From JAZKIX01 sp040384645 (GTDB lineage: Bacteria > Pseudomonadota > Gammaproteobacteria > Burkholderiales > Burkholderiaceae_D), in contig JAZKIX010000042.1 in the NCBI GenBank assembly GCA_040384645.1, positions 1 through 19,277 of the forward strand: a DNA stretch of 19,277 nt. Reading direction: 5' to 3'. Positions 1 to 7,787 of this stretch are shown here, piece after piece. Positions within the stretch are counted from its first letter, which is position 1; each line of letters opens with the position of its first letter. A program made the position numbers and the translations under genes. Below the pieces are notes generated by a model, which was not told where the DNA came from, searched no databases, and saw only the letters and a program-made list of their open reading frames with translations.

Positions 1-17
1 ATAGATGCGATGAGTGC

Positions 18-68
18 ACATGCGCCATGTTCGCTTCAAATAAATATCAGCCAGCAATCGGCGCATGT
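18..68. repeat. Inverted repeat at left edge, downstream of the beta-helix gene
   Basis: The arms ACATGCGCC (18-26) and GGCGCATGT (60-68) are exact reverse complements, separated by 33 bases. They lie just past the stop of the minus-strand beta-helix gene, so a long-loop hairpin in its 3' end is possible. There is no clear T-run on either strand, so I do not call it a terminator. Nothing else is visible in bases 1-95. Confidence 0.3.
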
Positions 69-95
69 TGACTCAATCCCAGCAACTTTTTCCTA

Positions 96-1913
96 TCACC
101 TAGCACAGATACCGACCGTCGCGGCAGCCCCCGTCACAACCACATTGTTAGTGACCGTACTGCCCGGCGACACGACGTTGGCCGCCGGGCCGCTGGCGCC
201 GCCGCTTTGGCAAACGGTATTGTTGCGCACGGTAGCGTTGGCATCGGGCACGTCACCGTTGGCGTAATCGGTCTGGCCGACGCTGATGCCAACCTGGTAT
301 GTCGGACGGGTGTTGATGATGACGTTGTTCTCGATCAGGATGGACGGCGCCGACTGAACCGCCATTGCGGTGTTGCCGGCATTGATGAGCTTGTTGTTGC
401 GCACCACGAAATTGCGGAACCACTCCGCCGAGCTATAACCCTGAGTGATCGACATTTCCCAACAACCGTCGAGCGCGGCGTCTTGCTCGATCCGGTTGCC
501 CTCAATCAAAACCCCATCCATCTGGCCGTGGAAGGTCATATTGCCGCCGCGGCAAACGCCATCGACGACGGAATTGCGGAGATAGCGGTTGTTGCGCAGC
601 GTGACGTTGGTGCCGCTCAGGCCGTCGCTGCCAGATAAATAGGTGCCGTGGCTAAAGCCGCTGCCACCAAAATTATTCGCCTCAATCAGATTGCCTTCGA
701 TCACGCTGTTTCTAAACTGTCCCAGGATACCCATGTCCGAGTTGCGCACGATGGTGTTATTGCGGATCAGCACATGATCGACGCCGTGCGGAAGCCGGGC
801 CTGCGAATGAATGCCGATTTGAAAGCCGGAAATCTCTACGTTCTCAATGATCACGTCATGGATGCTGCCAGAGATCCAAAAACCCCAGCTAGAGTTGTTC
901 GATCCATACAAGCGCAGGTTGCGGAAGACATAGCCGCCATCGTTGCTGGTGTTGGCATAGCGCCCGCCCAGCTCAAACGGTGCGATGCCATTGTTACTAG
1001 TGACGATCAGCGGCGCCGGTCCTGGACCATAGGCGTCCAGCGTGATGGGCATTGCGGCGCTGGAGTTCATGTTTTCGAAGGTCGTCACGCCGAGCGACCA
1101 TGCGCCGCCGCGCGCGAACAACAGCGATGCGCCGGCGGGCAGTGTATTGACGTCGATGCCGCCCAGGTTTCGCTTCGGCGCGGCTGGCGTACCGGGATTG
1201 GTATTGTTGCCAGGCACGCAGCCGGCTGCGGCCCCAGCCTGACAGTCAGAGAAGTAGTAAGTCAGATTGGCAGGATTGGGTGCAAATGAGAATGTTGCCG
1301 TGACGCTGCGTGCAGCGCTCATGCTCACGATACAGGCGCCGCTGCCGCTACAGGCGCCAGTCCAGCCGGTAAATGTATTGCCTGCCAACGGCACTGCGCT
1401 GAGAGTGACGCTGCCGGCAAAGCTGGTACTGCAACTGGCGCCGCAATTAATGCCCGCTGGCGAGGATATGATGCTGCCGGAACCGATGACCGCAGTCGTT
1501 AGCGCGTAGCTGGGCGCATTGTTAGGCGTGGCGACAAAATCGCTGACTATCGTGGCGTGCGAGCCGCGCACCACTGTCACCGGCTTGGCGGCCGGGCTGA
1601 AGCTATAGCCAGTTTTAGACGCACTGATCGAATGATTGCCGGGCTTGATGCAGCGGATCAAATAATTCCCGTTGCCATCAGCGATGACGGTTTTGTTGGC
1701 GATAGCGACGTTGGCGCCGGCTAGCCCCGCATTGCCAGAGAAATCGGCGCAAGGTACGAAAATTTGAAACTCATCGGTCGCGATCGGGATCTGGCTTGCC
1801 GCCACATCAGCGCAGGCCAGCAGCCAGGTGGCCATGACAGCGATTGCCAGCGCCATGGCAGCAAATGGCCGCGCCAATCCACCGATGGCGCAAACAAGAT
1901 GATCTAGTGTCAT
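96..1913 (-). CDS. Exported right-handed parallel beta-helix protein with InlB-B-like repeat
   Basis: 605 residues. A hydrophobic N-terminal segment (about residues 17-35) indicates export. It contains both a lipobox-like LLAC (a poor lipobox at position -2) and a possible signal peptidase I site around VAAS, so it may be secreted or lipidated. Residues ~50-120 look like a small carboxypeptidase-regulatory/SdrD-B type beta-sandwich (GxYxI...PGxHxISASKTGY). Residues ~138-215 resemble the divergent InlB B-repeat family, with GxGxI, paired cysteines (GINCGASC), FTGWTGAC and a closing VTATF. From about residue 330 to the end there are many short strand-turn units rich in NN and RNN (IRNNTIVRN, IEGNLIEANN, VRNNKLINAG), the mark of a pectate-lyase-like parallel beta-helix. 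No catalytic residues can be assigned, so polysaccharide binding or cleavage is only a family-level guess. It lies 148 bp downstream of the YVTN protein gene on the same strand. The ATG at 1913 follows a GAAAG-type ribosome site. Confidence 0.85.
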   Translation of the reverse strand: MTLDHLVCAIGGLARPFAAMALAIAVMATWLLACADVAASQIPIATDEFQIFVPCADFSGNAGLAGANVAIANKTVIADGNGNYLIRCIKPGNHSISASKTGYSFSPAAKPVTVVRGSHATIVSDFVATPNNAPSYALTTAVIGSGSIISSPAGINCGASCSTSFAGSVTLSAVPLAGNTFTGWTGACSGSGACIVSMSAARSVTATFSFAPNPANLTYYFSDCQAGAAAGCVPGNNTNPGTPAAPKRNLGGIDVNTLPAGASLLFARGGAWSLGVTTFENMNSSAAMPITLDAYGPGPAPLIVTSNNGIAPFELGGRYANTSNDGGYVFRNLRLYGSNNSSWGFWISGSIHDVIIENVEISGFQIGIHSQARLPHGVDHVLIRNNTIVRNSDMGILGQFRNSVIEGNLIEANNFGGSGFSHGTYLSGSDGLSGTNVTLRNNRYLRNSVVDGVCRGGNMTFHGQMDGVLIEGNRIEQDAALDGCWEMSITQGYSSAEWFRNFVVRNNKLINAGNTAMAVQSAPSILIENNVIINTRPTYQVGISVGQTDYANGDVPDANATVRNNTVCQSGGASGPAANVVSPGSTVTNNVVVTGAAATVGICAR

Positions 1914-2008
1914 ACCATTCTTTCAGGTTAAGAAAATGGCTATCAAAAAACGGAAAATGACGGGGTATATGCCAAAACACCCAATCACCCGCTCGTTTTC
2001 ATTGGCGC

Positions 2009-2038
2009 TGTAAATATACCCACGCCAGTATATTTACA
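2009..2038. promoter_or_regulatory. Perfect 10+10 bp palindrome between the two surface-protein genes
   Basis: TGTAAATATA (2009-2018) and TATATTTACA (2029-2038) are exact reverse complements around a 10-base GC-rich spacer (CCCACGCCAG). The element is 96 bp upstream of the beta-helix start and 24 bp beyond the YVTN stop (minus strand). The AT-rich arms and 20-bp centre-to-centre spacing suit an operator for a dimeric regulator. A hairpin in the 3' end of the YVTN mRNA is the alternative, but no T-run follows. Its right half shares CCAGTATATTT with the palindrome at 7469-7490. Confidence 0.5.
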
Positions 2039-2061
2039 AGATCGATGGCTCTTTTTTAAGC

Positions 2062-5000
2062 TCAATTAAGCAATAACTGCAAAGCTGGCACTATCGAAGG
2101 CAGTTTCTGAAGCACTGTCAAACTCAATACAGCGGAGCTGCTACCCGCATGATTGGCGTCACCCGTGTAGCTCGCACTGATGCTGTGCGTACCCAGCGTC
2201 AATGCGGTGCTGGTGCAGCTTGCCGCGCCGGCGACCAGCGTTACCGCACTGCAGCCGGCGATACTCGTGCTGCCGTCCTTGAAGTTGATCTTGCCGTTGG
2301 GCGCTGCGCCGCTTACGGTGGCGGTGAATTTGACTGCCTTGCGGAATACCATGCGGCTGCTCGATGCGTTCAGGCTAGTGACGCTGGCTGGTATCGCAGC
2401 GGTGGTGACATTGAATACGCCGCTGATGCCGCCGATGGTGAGCGTCGCTTTGCTCAAGGTGGCGTAGGCGGCGGACGAAGTCAGTTTGAGCGTGATGGTG
2501 TTGCCGTTGCTGACCGTGCCTGGCGCTGTGGTGTAGGCAGCACCGTTGATGGAATAGCTGCCGCCCACAATCGAAATTGGCGTGGCAGCGGTAATGCCGC
2601 CGACCGTGACCACGCTGGAAATGACCGCCGTGCTGCGCGCCACGCCAGTCTGGGCAGTGAAGCTGAAGGCATTGGGCGTGGTGTCACCCGCCGTCTGCGT
2701 GGTGACATTGAATACGCCACTGACGCCGCCGATGGTGAGGGTGGCAGTGGCCTTGGTCGCTGCGCTGCCCGATGACGTCAGTTGCAGCGTCACGCTATCG
2801 TCGAGATTGACCGTGCCGGCCGCTGCGGTGTAGCTGCCGCCATTGATCGAATACTTGCCGCCGACGATGGAAATCGGCGCGGCGGTATTAATTCCCGCCA
2901 CGCTGATGCCGGCCGAACTGACCAAGCTGGCCAGGGGCACGCCGGTTTTTGCCGGAAAGCTGAAAGGCTCTGGCGTCGTGTCGGGCTCGGGTGCAGTATC
3001 GACCCGGAAGCTGCCTTGCACGCCGCCGATAGTGAGAAAGGTTTCCACCGTACTGAGATAGCCATTGCTCGATAACTGCTGCACGGTCACGCTGTCGCCA
3101 TTCTTGACCGTGCCGGCAGCGGCGGTGTAAGCGCCACCATTGATGGAATATTTGGCGCTGGCGGGGCCGGAGCCAATCGAGATTGGCGCCGCTTTGTTGA
3201 TGCCCGCTACGGTAATGGTGTTGGACGTGGTCATCGTATTGATGGCCTGGCCAATCCAGGTAAAAAACAAGAATTCATTGGGCTGGGTATCGGCCACCGC
3301 GGTGGTAACGTCGAAGTTGCCGCTGGCCGTGCCTATGGTTAAGGTGGCGCTGGTTTTGGTGGCGTAATTGCCGGACGAGGTCAGTTGCAGCGTGATCACA
3401 TCGCCATTGCTCACGGAGCCGGCAACGGTGGTGTAGGCGGCGCCGTTCTTGGCATATTTGCCGCCGGCAACCGAGATCGCCGCGCTGCCGCTCAATCCAG
3501 AGACTGTGATCGCGTTGGAGGTGGCCAGCGTGCTCACCATGACGCCGGTTTGCGCGGTGAAATTGATTGGCGTCACGCCGGTTGCAGGCACTTTGGTGAA
3601 GGCATACGAAGCGATTTTCCCAATCAGCGGCGCGCTGCCGCGACCCGTCATCAGCGCGCTGTCGTGCTGGCCGTCAACTGCATAGGCATACAGCGTATGC
3701 GCGCCATCGCTCAGCGACGATATAACAGCGCTGAACGGGCCGCTGCCACTGGCACGCAGCCAGGCGCCTTGCACGCTGTCGAGCTGGTAATACACGGCTT
3801 GCACCGGCGCCTTGTTCGGGCTGAAGCTACTATTGGCAGCCAGGGTAAAGGTGGGTGCCGTGCTGCTGGTTTGATTATTTGCCAGTGCTGTGATGGTGGT
3901 GGTTAATGGTACGGCCCCGGCGCCATTATTGACGCCGCTGTTGACGCCATTGATGACGGTAATCAGATATTCATTGCTTACGCCCGCATAAATCTTATTG
4001 GTCACCGGGTTGACGGCAACGGTATAAGCGCCGACATGGGAAGTGGGCGTGAGGCCGACCGGGAGTGACTGCGTCACGTTGGTGGCGCCATCAATCACGA
4101 CCAACTCCTTGCCGCTAACGCTGGCCACGTAAATTTTGTTGGTCACTGCATTGATAGCGACCGTATCGGGCGACATCGACACCGTCAGCGCGGTGGTGCT
4201 GTTATCGGCGCCATTAATCACGGTAAAGTTGTTGATTTCCTCACTGGTGTAATTGGTGACATACACCTTGTTGGTCAATGGATTGACCGCCAGCGCGCTG
4301 GGATGAGTGCCGACTGTGATTGTTGCAGTGACGGCATTGCTGGCGCCATCGATTTGCGTCACCGTGGTGTCATTCATATTGGCGACATACACTTTGTTGG
4401 TGGCCAGATTGATGGCAATCGCGCCCGGCCTTTTGCCGGTAGCCACGGTTGCCTTGACGCTGTTGTCGATACTATCGATGATCGTGACGCTGCCGCTATT
4501 GCTGTCACCGCTGGCGACATAGATTTTTTTGCTGGCCGGATTGAACGCCACCGCGTTTGGCTTTGTGCCCACCGCCACCGTCGCGGTCACCAGATTGCTG
4601 CTGCCATCGATCACCATCAGGCTGGCGCTACCGTTATTGGCGACAAAGACCTGATTGGTCGCCGTATTGATGGCCACCGAGACCGGGATGCTGCCGACGG
4701 TGACGGTTGTCAGCACGGTATCGCTGTTGCCGTCGATCACGGTGACCGTGTTATCGCTTCTATGTGCGACATAAATTTTGTTGTTCATCGGATTGACTGC
4801 GAGGGCGGGATAGCCTGCGCCAACACTGATGGTTTTCAGCACATTGCTCGCGCCTTCAAGCACGGTGACGGTGTTATTCGTATTGCCGACGTAAATCTTG
4901 TTTGTCACGGGATTGACCGCCATCGCCCACGGCATGGTGCCGTTCAGCAAATTTGCCGACACCGTGTCGGCGTGCGCGGGCTTCGCGCTTGCCAGCAGCA

Positions 5001-5112
5001 TTAAAATGGCCATAAAAAACACGCCAAAATTCAAGAAAGGTGCGAGATTGCGCGATTGCCGGATGTGCGGCGTGCTTAGCGTGACAGATGTTGCGGGGAC
5101 AATTATTTTCAT
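2062..5112 (-). CDS. Exported YVTN-family beta-propeller protein with tandem repeats and Ig-like domain
   Basis: 1016 residues. The signal peptide ends near residue 48 (hydrophobic FMAILMLLASA, then AHA before DT). Residues ~50-400 contain eight copies of a 42-47 residue unit, NP(V/L)TNKIYVAN...VTVIDG...V.VG..P, the 40-residue YVTN beta-propeller repeat of surface-layer-like proteins. Residues ~402-505 form a linker or Ig-like segment. Residues ~512-905 hold four tandem ~100-residue repeats, each with an FSFxAQTGV start, PISIxGGxYSINGxxYT, GTVxNxDxxTLxLTSS and ATLTIGGxSGxFxVTT. The last ~100 residues match a bacterial Ig-like (Big_3_5 type) domain with one cysteine pair (GCSAV...SCTST). No enzyme motif is visible. 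A role in the cell surface, adhesion or matrix is inferred. The ATG at 5112 has an AGAGAAA site upstream; an internal ATG at residue 34 would also leave a usable signal peptide. Confidence 0.85.
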   Translation of the reverse strand: MKIIVPATSVTLSTPHIRQSRNLAPFLNFGVFFMAILMLLASAKPAHADTVSANLLNGTMPWAMAVNPVTNKIYVGNTNNTVTVLEGASNVLKTISVGAGYPALAVNPMNNKIYVAHRSDNTVTVIDGNSDTVLTTVTVGSIPVSVAINTATNQVFVANNGSASLMVIDGSSNLVTATVAVGTKPNAVAFNPASKKIYVASGDSNSGSVTIIDSIDNSVKATVATGKRPGAIAINLATNKVYVANMNDTTVTQIDGASNAVTATITVGTHPSALAVNPLTNKVYVTNYTSEEINNFTVINGADNSTTALTVSMSPDTVAINAVTNKIYVASVSGKELVVIDGATNVTQSLPVGLTPTSHVGAYTVAVNPVTNKIYAGVSNEYLITVINGVNSGVNNGAGAVPLTTTITALANNQTSSTAPTFTLAANSSFSPNKAPVQAVYYQLDSVQGAWLRASGSGPFSAVISSLSDGAHTLYAYAVDGQHDSALMTGRGSAPLIGKIASYAFTKVPATGVTPINFTAQTGVMVSTLATSNAITVSGLSGSAAISVAGGKYAKNGAAYTTVAGSVSNGDVITLQLTSSGNYATKTSATLTIGTASGNFDVTTAVADTQPNEFLFFTWIGQAINTMTTSNTITVAGINKAAPISIGSGPASAKYSINGGAYTAAAGTVKNGDSVTVQQLSSNGYLSTVETFLTIGGVQGSFRVDTAPEPDTTPEPFSFPAKTGVPLASLVSSAGISVAGINTAAPISIVGGKYSINGGSYTAAAGTVNLDDSVTLQLTSSGSAATKATATLTIGGVSGVFNVTTQTAGDTTPNAFSFTAQTGVARSTAVISSVVTVGGITAATPISIVGGSYSINGAAYTTAPGTVSNGNTITLKLTSSAAYATLSKATLTIGGISGVFNVTTAAIPASVTSLNASSSRMVFRKAVKFTATVSGAAPNGKINFKDGSTSIAGCSAVTLVAGAASCTSTALTLGTHSISASYTGDANHAGSSSAVLSLTVLQKLPSIVPALQLLLN

Positions 5113-5146
5113 TTTATTATTTCTCTTTTTGCGCTGGGAGCAGCGT

Positions 5147-5167
5147 TTTGTTTTGACTTAAAACAAA
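5147..5167. promoter_or_regulatory. AT-rich inverted repeat upstream of the YVTN gene
   Basis: TTTGTTTT (5147-5154) and AAAACAAA (5160-5167) are perfect reverse complements with a 5-base spacer (GACTT). The site is about 35-55 bp upstream of the minus-strand start at 5112, where an operator or promoter element would be expected. A TTGACT hexamer lies further upstream on the minus strand, but I see no convincing -10 at the right distance. The rest of 5113-5409 shows no gene; the only other structure is a short GGCCA...TGGCC repeat near 5234-5250. Confidence 0.35.
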
Positions 5168-5409
5168 TCTAGCAAGTGTGCGAGAGTCAATATGGAAGGC
5201 GAGAAATTATAGCCTTGCCAACTATCACAAGAAGGCCATTTATCTGGCCAAGCCCGCCGTTGGTGGGATTGATTCGGCATGCGATTGAATGCAACTGATG
5301 CTGCCATCAATCCGGCGAAGTTCGCCACGTCGGCGCGTGCCGTTTTTCACGCCAGACAGTGCCGAGGCTGTATGATCTGATGCTTTCAGCCACGCATTTC
5401 TTCCGCTCC

Positions 5410-5778
5410 ATGACACTTGGAAAAACCATTCCCGTATTGCGTATTTTTGATGAAGCGAAAGCTCGCGAATTTTATCTCGACTTTCTTGGCTTTAAATCGG
5501 ATTGGGAGCATCGTTTCGAGGCTGAGTTACCCCTGTATATGCAGATATCGCAAGACGACTGCGTCTTGCATCTGACCGAACATCACGGCGACGCCTGTCC
5601 CGGTGCGGCAGTGCGCATCCAACACAGCCAGCTGGCGCAATACTGCGCCGAACTCAATGCCAAGCGATATAAAAATGCCCGCCCCGGCATCGTGCGCCAG
5701 CCTTGGCAGAGCGATGAAATGACGATCGCCGATCCCTTCGGCAATCGCCTCACTTTTACCCAGCCGGTGCTGGAATGA
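5410..5778 (+). CDS. VOC/glyoxalase superfamily protein (bleomycin-resistance-like)
   Basis: 122 residues from the ATG at 5410. An in-frame ORF extends back to 5359, but homologues of this family, as I recall them, begin just before the (K)TIPVLRIFD strand, so the later start is chosen; its ribosome site is weak. Visible family marks are PVLRIFDEAKAREFYLDFLGF, DWEHRFE, LPLYMQIS, CVLHLTEHHGD and the closing DPFGNRLTF strand. This is a single vicinal-oxygen-chelate module of usual length, of the Glyoxalase_7 / bleomycin-resistance-like type. The substrate cannot be read from the sequence, and true antibiotic binding is not implied. It is followed 67 bp later by comM on the same strand. Confidence 0.85.
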   Translation: MTLGKTIPVLRIFDEAKAREFYLDFLGFKSDWEHRFEAELPLYMQISQDDCVLHLTEHHGDACPGAAVRIQHSQLAQYCAELNAKRYKNARPGIVRQPWQSDEMTIADPFGNRLTFTQPVLE

Positions 5779-5845
5779 GGGCGACGCCAGCGCATTGCAG
5801 AGTGTTTGCAAACGTGTTTAGCCACGGAAAGATGCGAGGCACGCG

Positions 5846-7369
5846 ATGAGCCTGGCGGTATTGAAAAGCCGCGCCCTGGCCGGCATGGATGCGCCAGAAG
5901 TCACGGTCGAAGTGCATCTGGCAAATGGCCTCCCAAGTTTTACCATCGTCGGCTTGCCTGAGACGGAAGTGAAAGAATCGAAAGACCGGGTCCGTGCCGC
6001 GCTGCAAAATGCGCGTTTCGAATTTCCCAACAAACGTATTACCGTTAATTTGGCACCAGCCGATTTGCCAAAAGAATCAGGGCGGTTTGACTTGCCAATT
6101 GCCTTGGGCATTTTAGCCGCATCGGGCCAGATTCCCGGCGACCAGCTCGATCAATACGAGTTCGCCGGCGAGCTTTCTTTATCGGGTGACTTGCGTCCGA
6201 TTCGTGGCGCGCTGGCGATGACCTTTGCCATGCATGCGGCCGGCGATGCTTCGGGCGGACAGCGTGCCTTTATCCTGCCGCGCATCAATGCGGCGGAAGC
6301 GGCACTAGTGTCCGATGCAACTATTTATCCGGCCGATTCCTTGCTGCATGTGTGCGCCCATTTTTGCGCCAGCGATGCCGATGCGCGCTTGCAGCGCCAT
6401 CGCGCCACGCAGGAAGTACGCCGCCCGCAATACCCGGATTTTTCCGACGTCAAGGGCCAGCAGCAAGCCAAACGGGCGCTGGAAGTGGCCGCCGCCGGTG
6501 CGCACAGCGTGCTTATGATCGGGCCTCCCGGGACCGGCAAAACCATGCTCGCAGCCCGTTTCGCCGGCATCTTGCCACCCATGACAGATCAGGAAGCATT
6601 GGAGTCGGCAGCGGTGCAATCGCTTACCAGCGGCTTTAGTGTGGAGCGCTGGAAGATTCGCCCCTACCGTGCGCCGCACCATACGGCGTCTGGCGTAGCA
6701 CTGGTTGGCGGCGGCAGTATTCCACGTCCCGGCGAAATTACTTTAGCCCATCGCGGCGTTTTGTTTCTCGATGAGCTGCCAGAATTTGATCGCAAAGTAT
6801 TGGAGGTTTTGCGCGAACCTTTAGAGTCGGGCCACATCACCATTTCAAGGGCGGCGCGGCAGGCCGATTTCCCTGCGCGCTTCCAACTGATTGCCGCGAT
6901 GAACCCCTGTCCCTGCGGTTATCTGGGCCATGCGTCAGGCAAATGCCGCTGTACGCCCGACAATGTGGCGCGCTATCAAGACCGCATCTCGGGCCCATTG
7001 CTGGACCGCATCGATATGCAAATCCAGGTCGGCGCATTGCCGCAGGACGAGTTAATGAAGGCGTCCGACAGTGAGCCATCGTCGGCAGTGGTGGCACGGG
7101 TAGAGCAAGCGTTTGCGCGCCAACTGGCGCGCCAGGACAAGGCCAATAATCTGCTATCGACCAAGGAAATCGACCGCCATTGCCAGCCCAACAGCGCCGG
7201 CGAACAACTCTTGCGCAGCGCCATGACGCGCCTGAACTGGTCGGCGCGGGCCTACCATCGGGTCTTGAAAGTGGCACGCACCATTGCCGATCTGGCTGGT
7301 GCCGACACCATCGCACAGGCCCATATCGCCGAAGCGATTCAATACCGCAGGGCGCTTAGAGAGCGCTGA
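5846..7369 (+). CDS. comM: ComM/YifB family AAA+ ATPase (Mg-chelatase-like)
   Basis: 507 residues, normal full length for YifB/ComM. The N-terminal ~190 residues are the ChlI-like/Lon-type domain (VEVHLANGLPSFTIVGLPE, DLPKESGRFDLPIALGIL). The AAA+ core has Walker A GPPGTGKT at residues 226-233, Walker B GVLFLDEL at 304-311 and a likely arginine finger near R388. A cysteine cluster NPCPCGYLGH...CRC at 353-369 is typical of the family and may bind metal. The C-terminal Mg-chelatase-like helical domain follows (about 410-507). In naturally transformable bacteria ComM is a hexameric helicase that drives branch migration during integration of incoming DNA. Here that role is inferred from family membership only; no other competence gene is in the window. 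The ATG at 5846 follows a GAGG-like site. Confidence 0.95.
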   Translation: MSLAVLKSRALAGMDAPEVTVEVHLANGLPSFTIVGLPETEVKESKDRVRAALQNARFEFPNKRITVNLAPADLPKESGRFDLPIALGILAASGQIPGDQLDQYEFAGELSLSGDLRPIRGALAMTFAMHAAGDASGGQRAFILPRINAAEAALVSDATIYPADSLLHVCAHFCASDADARLQRHRATQEVRRPQYPDFSDVKGQQQAKRALEVAAAGAHSVLMIGPPGTGKTMLAARFAGILPPMTDQEALESAAVQSLTSGFSVERWKIRPYRAPHHTASGVALVGGGSIPRPGEITLAHRGVLFLDELPEFDRKVLEVLREPLESGHITISRAARQADFPARFQLIAAMNPCPCGYLGHASGKCRCTPDNVARYQDRISGPLLDRIDMQIQVGALPQDELMKASDSEPSSAVVARVEQAFARQLARQDKANNLLSTKEIDRHCQPNSAGEQLLRSAMTRLNWSARAYHRVLKVARTIADLAGADTIAQAHIAEAIQYRRALRER

Positions 7370-7384
7370 CACCGTTCGAGCATG

Positions 7385-7414
7385 TATTCCACTTCGCGTT
7401 ACTGAGGTGGAATA
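7385..7414. terminator. Hairpin shortly downstream of comM
   Basis: TATTCCACTTC (7385-7395) pairs with GAGGTGGAATA (7404-7414), an 11-bp stem with one G-T wobble and an 8-base loop, starting 16 bp after the comM stop. It is a strong secondary structure in the right place. No T-run follows (TGGGGAGTATATG), so it may be an mRNA 3' stabiliser or a Rho-assisted end rather than a classical intrinsic terminator. Confidence 0.4.
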
Positions 7415-7468
7415 TGGGGAGTATATGAAAAAATATGCCTCCACCCGCAGGTATTCATTGCCCCAAAT

Positions 7469-7490
7469 AATATACTGCGACCAGTATATT
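7469..7490. promoter_or_regulatory. Perfect 9+9 bp palindrome in the comM / BON-lipoprotein spacer
   Basis: AATATACTG (7469-7477) and CAGTATATT (7482-7490) are exact reverse complements with a 4-base centre, CGAC. It sits in a 418-bp gene-free stretch, 100 bp after comM and about 190 bp before the sigma-54 promoter. Its right half shares CCAGTATATTT with the palindrome at 2009-2038. It is likely a binding site for an unidentified dimeric regulator. It is not an SOS box, because the CTG and CAG face inwards with 4 bases between them instead of 10. Confidence 0.45.
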
Positions 7491-7566
7491 TCGTTCTAAA
7501 ACCATGCACTTGCGTTTGTCCGACAATATTATCTGGGCAATATGGTCTGCAATATTTGCCTGTCGA

Positions 7567-7581
7567 CGGTAAATTTTACCG
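7567..7581. promoter_or_regulatory. Small palindrome upstream of the sigma-54 promoter, candidate upstream activator site
   Basis: CGGTAAA-T-TTTACCG (7567-7581) is a perfect 7+7 palindrome about 100 bp upstream of the -24 element at 7681, the usual distance for an enhancer site bound by a sigma-54 activator. Its right part, AAATTTTACCG, recurs at 8582-8592, about 120 bp before the hemerythrin gene. An 11-bp match alone is expected by chance in a window this size, so this is only suggestive. The rest of 7415-7680 has imperfect repeats of GCAATAT but no gene. Confidence 0.3.
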
Positions 7582-7680
7582 ATGCTTTGCGTTTTTGAAC
7601 GCCGCCCGACATCACTTCCAACTCTCCATCATCCACGCGGAGCCGCGTCGCGCCGTGCTTTCATGCTAATTGGCCGGGTT

Positions 7681-7696
7681 TGGCATGGGCTTTGCT
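7681..7696 (+). promoter_or_regulatory. Sigma-54 (RpoN) -24/-12 promoter
   Basis: TGGCATGGGCTTTGCT has the GG and GC dinucleotides at exactly the required 10-base spacing (GG 7682-7683, GC 7694-7695) and matches TGGCAC-N5-TTGCW at all but one core position. Transcription would begin near 7707, giving an ~80-nt leader before the BON lipoprotein start at 7788. A sigma-54 activator gene lies 4.4 kb downstream. I searched the other leaders in this region by eye and found no second site with correct spacing. Confidence 0.7.
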
Positions 7697-7787
7697 GACG
7701 CCTTGTACAGAGTCATGTCCAAGGCAAGGTCTGGCCTCAGGCTGGGTCAATGGTTGCTCATCTTTATTGTGTAAAGGAGAGAATATC

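Noticed and set aside
648..1289. Plus-strand ORF of 213 aa
   Set aside because: Antisense shadow of the beta-helix gene, with no recognisable domain.
2149..2775. Plus-strand ORF of 208 aa
   Set aside because: Antisense to the tandem-repeat part of the YVTN protein; composition is arginine/alanine-rich shadow coding.
4303..5004. Long plus-strand ORF (233 aa) rich in His, Asp and Arg
   Set aside because: It is the antisense of the repetitive YVTN propeller gene; its repeats mirror the blades and it has no ribosome site or family signature.
7469..7490. SOS (LexA) box
   Set aside because: LexA sites need CTG-N10-CAG; here it is CTG-N4-CAG inside the palindrome.
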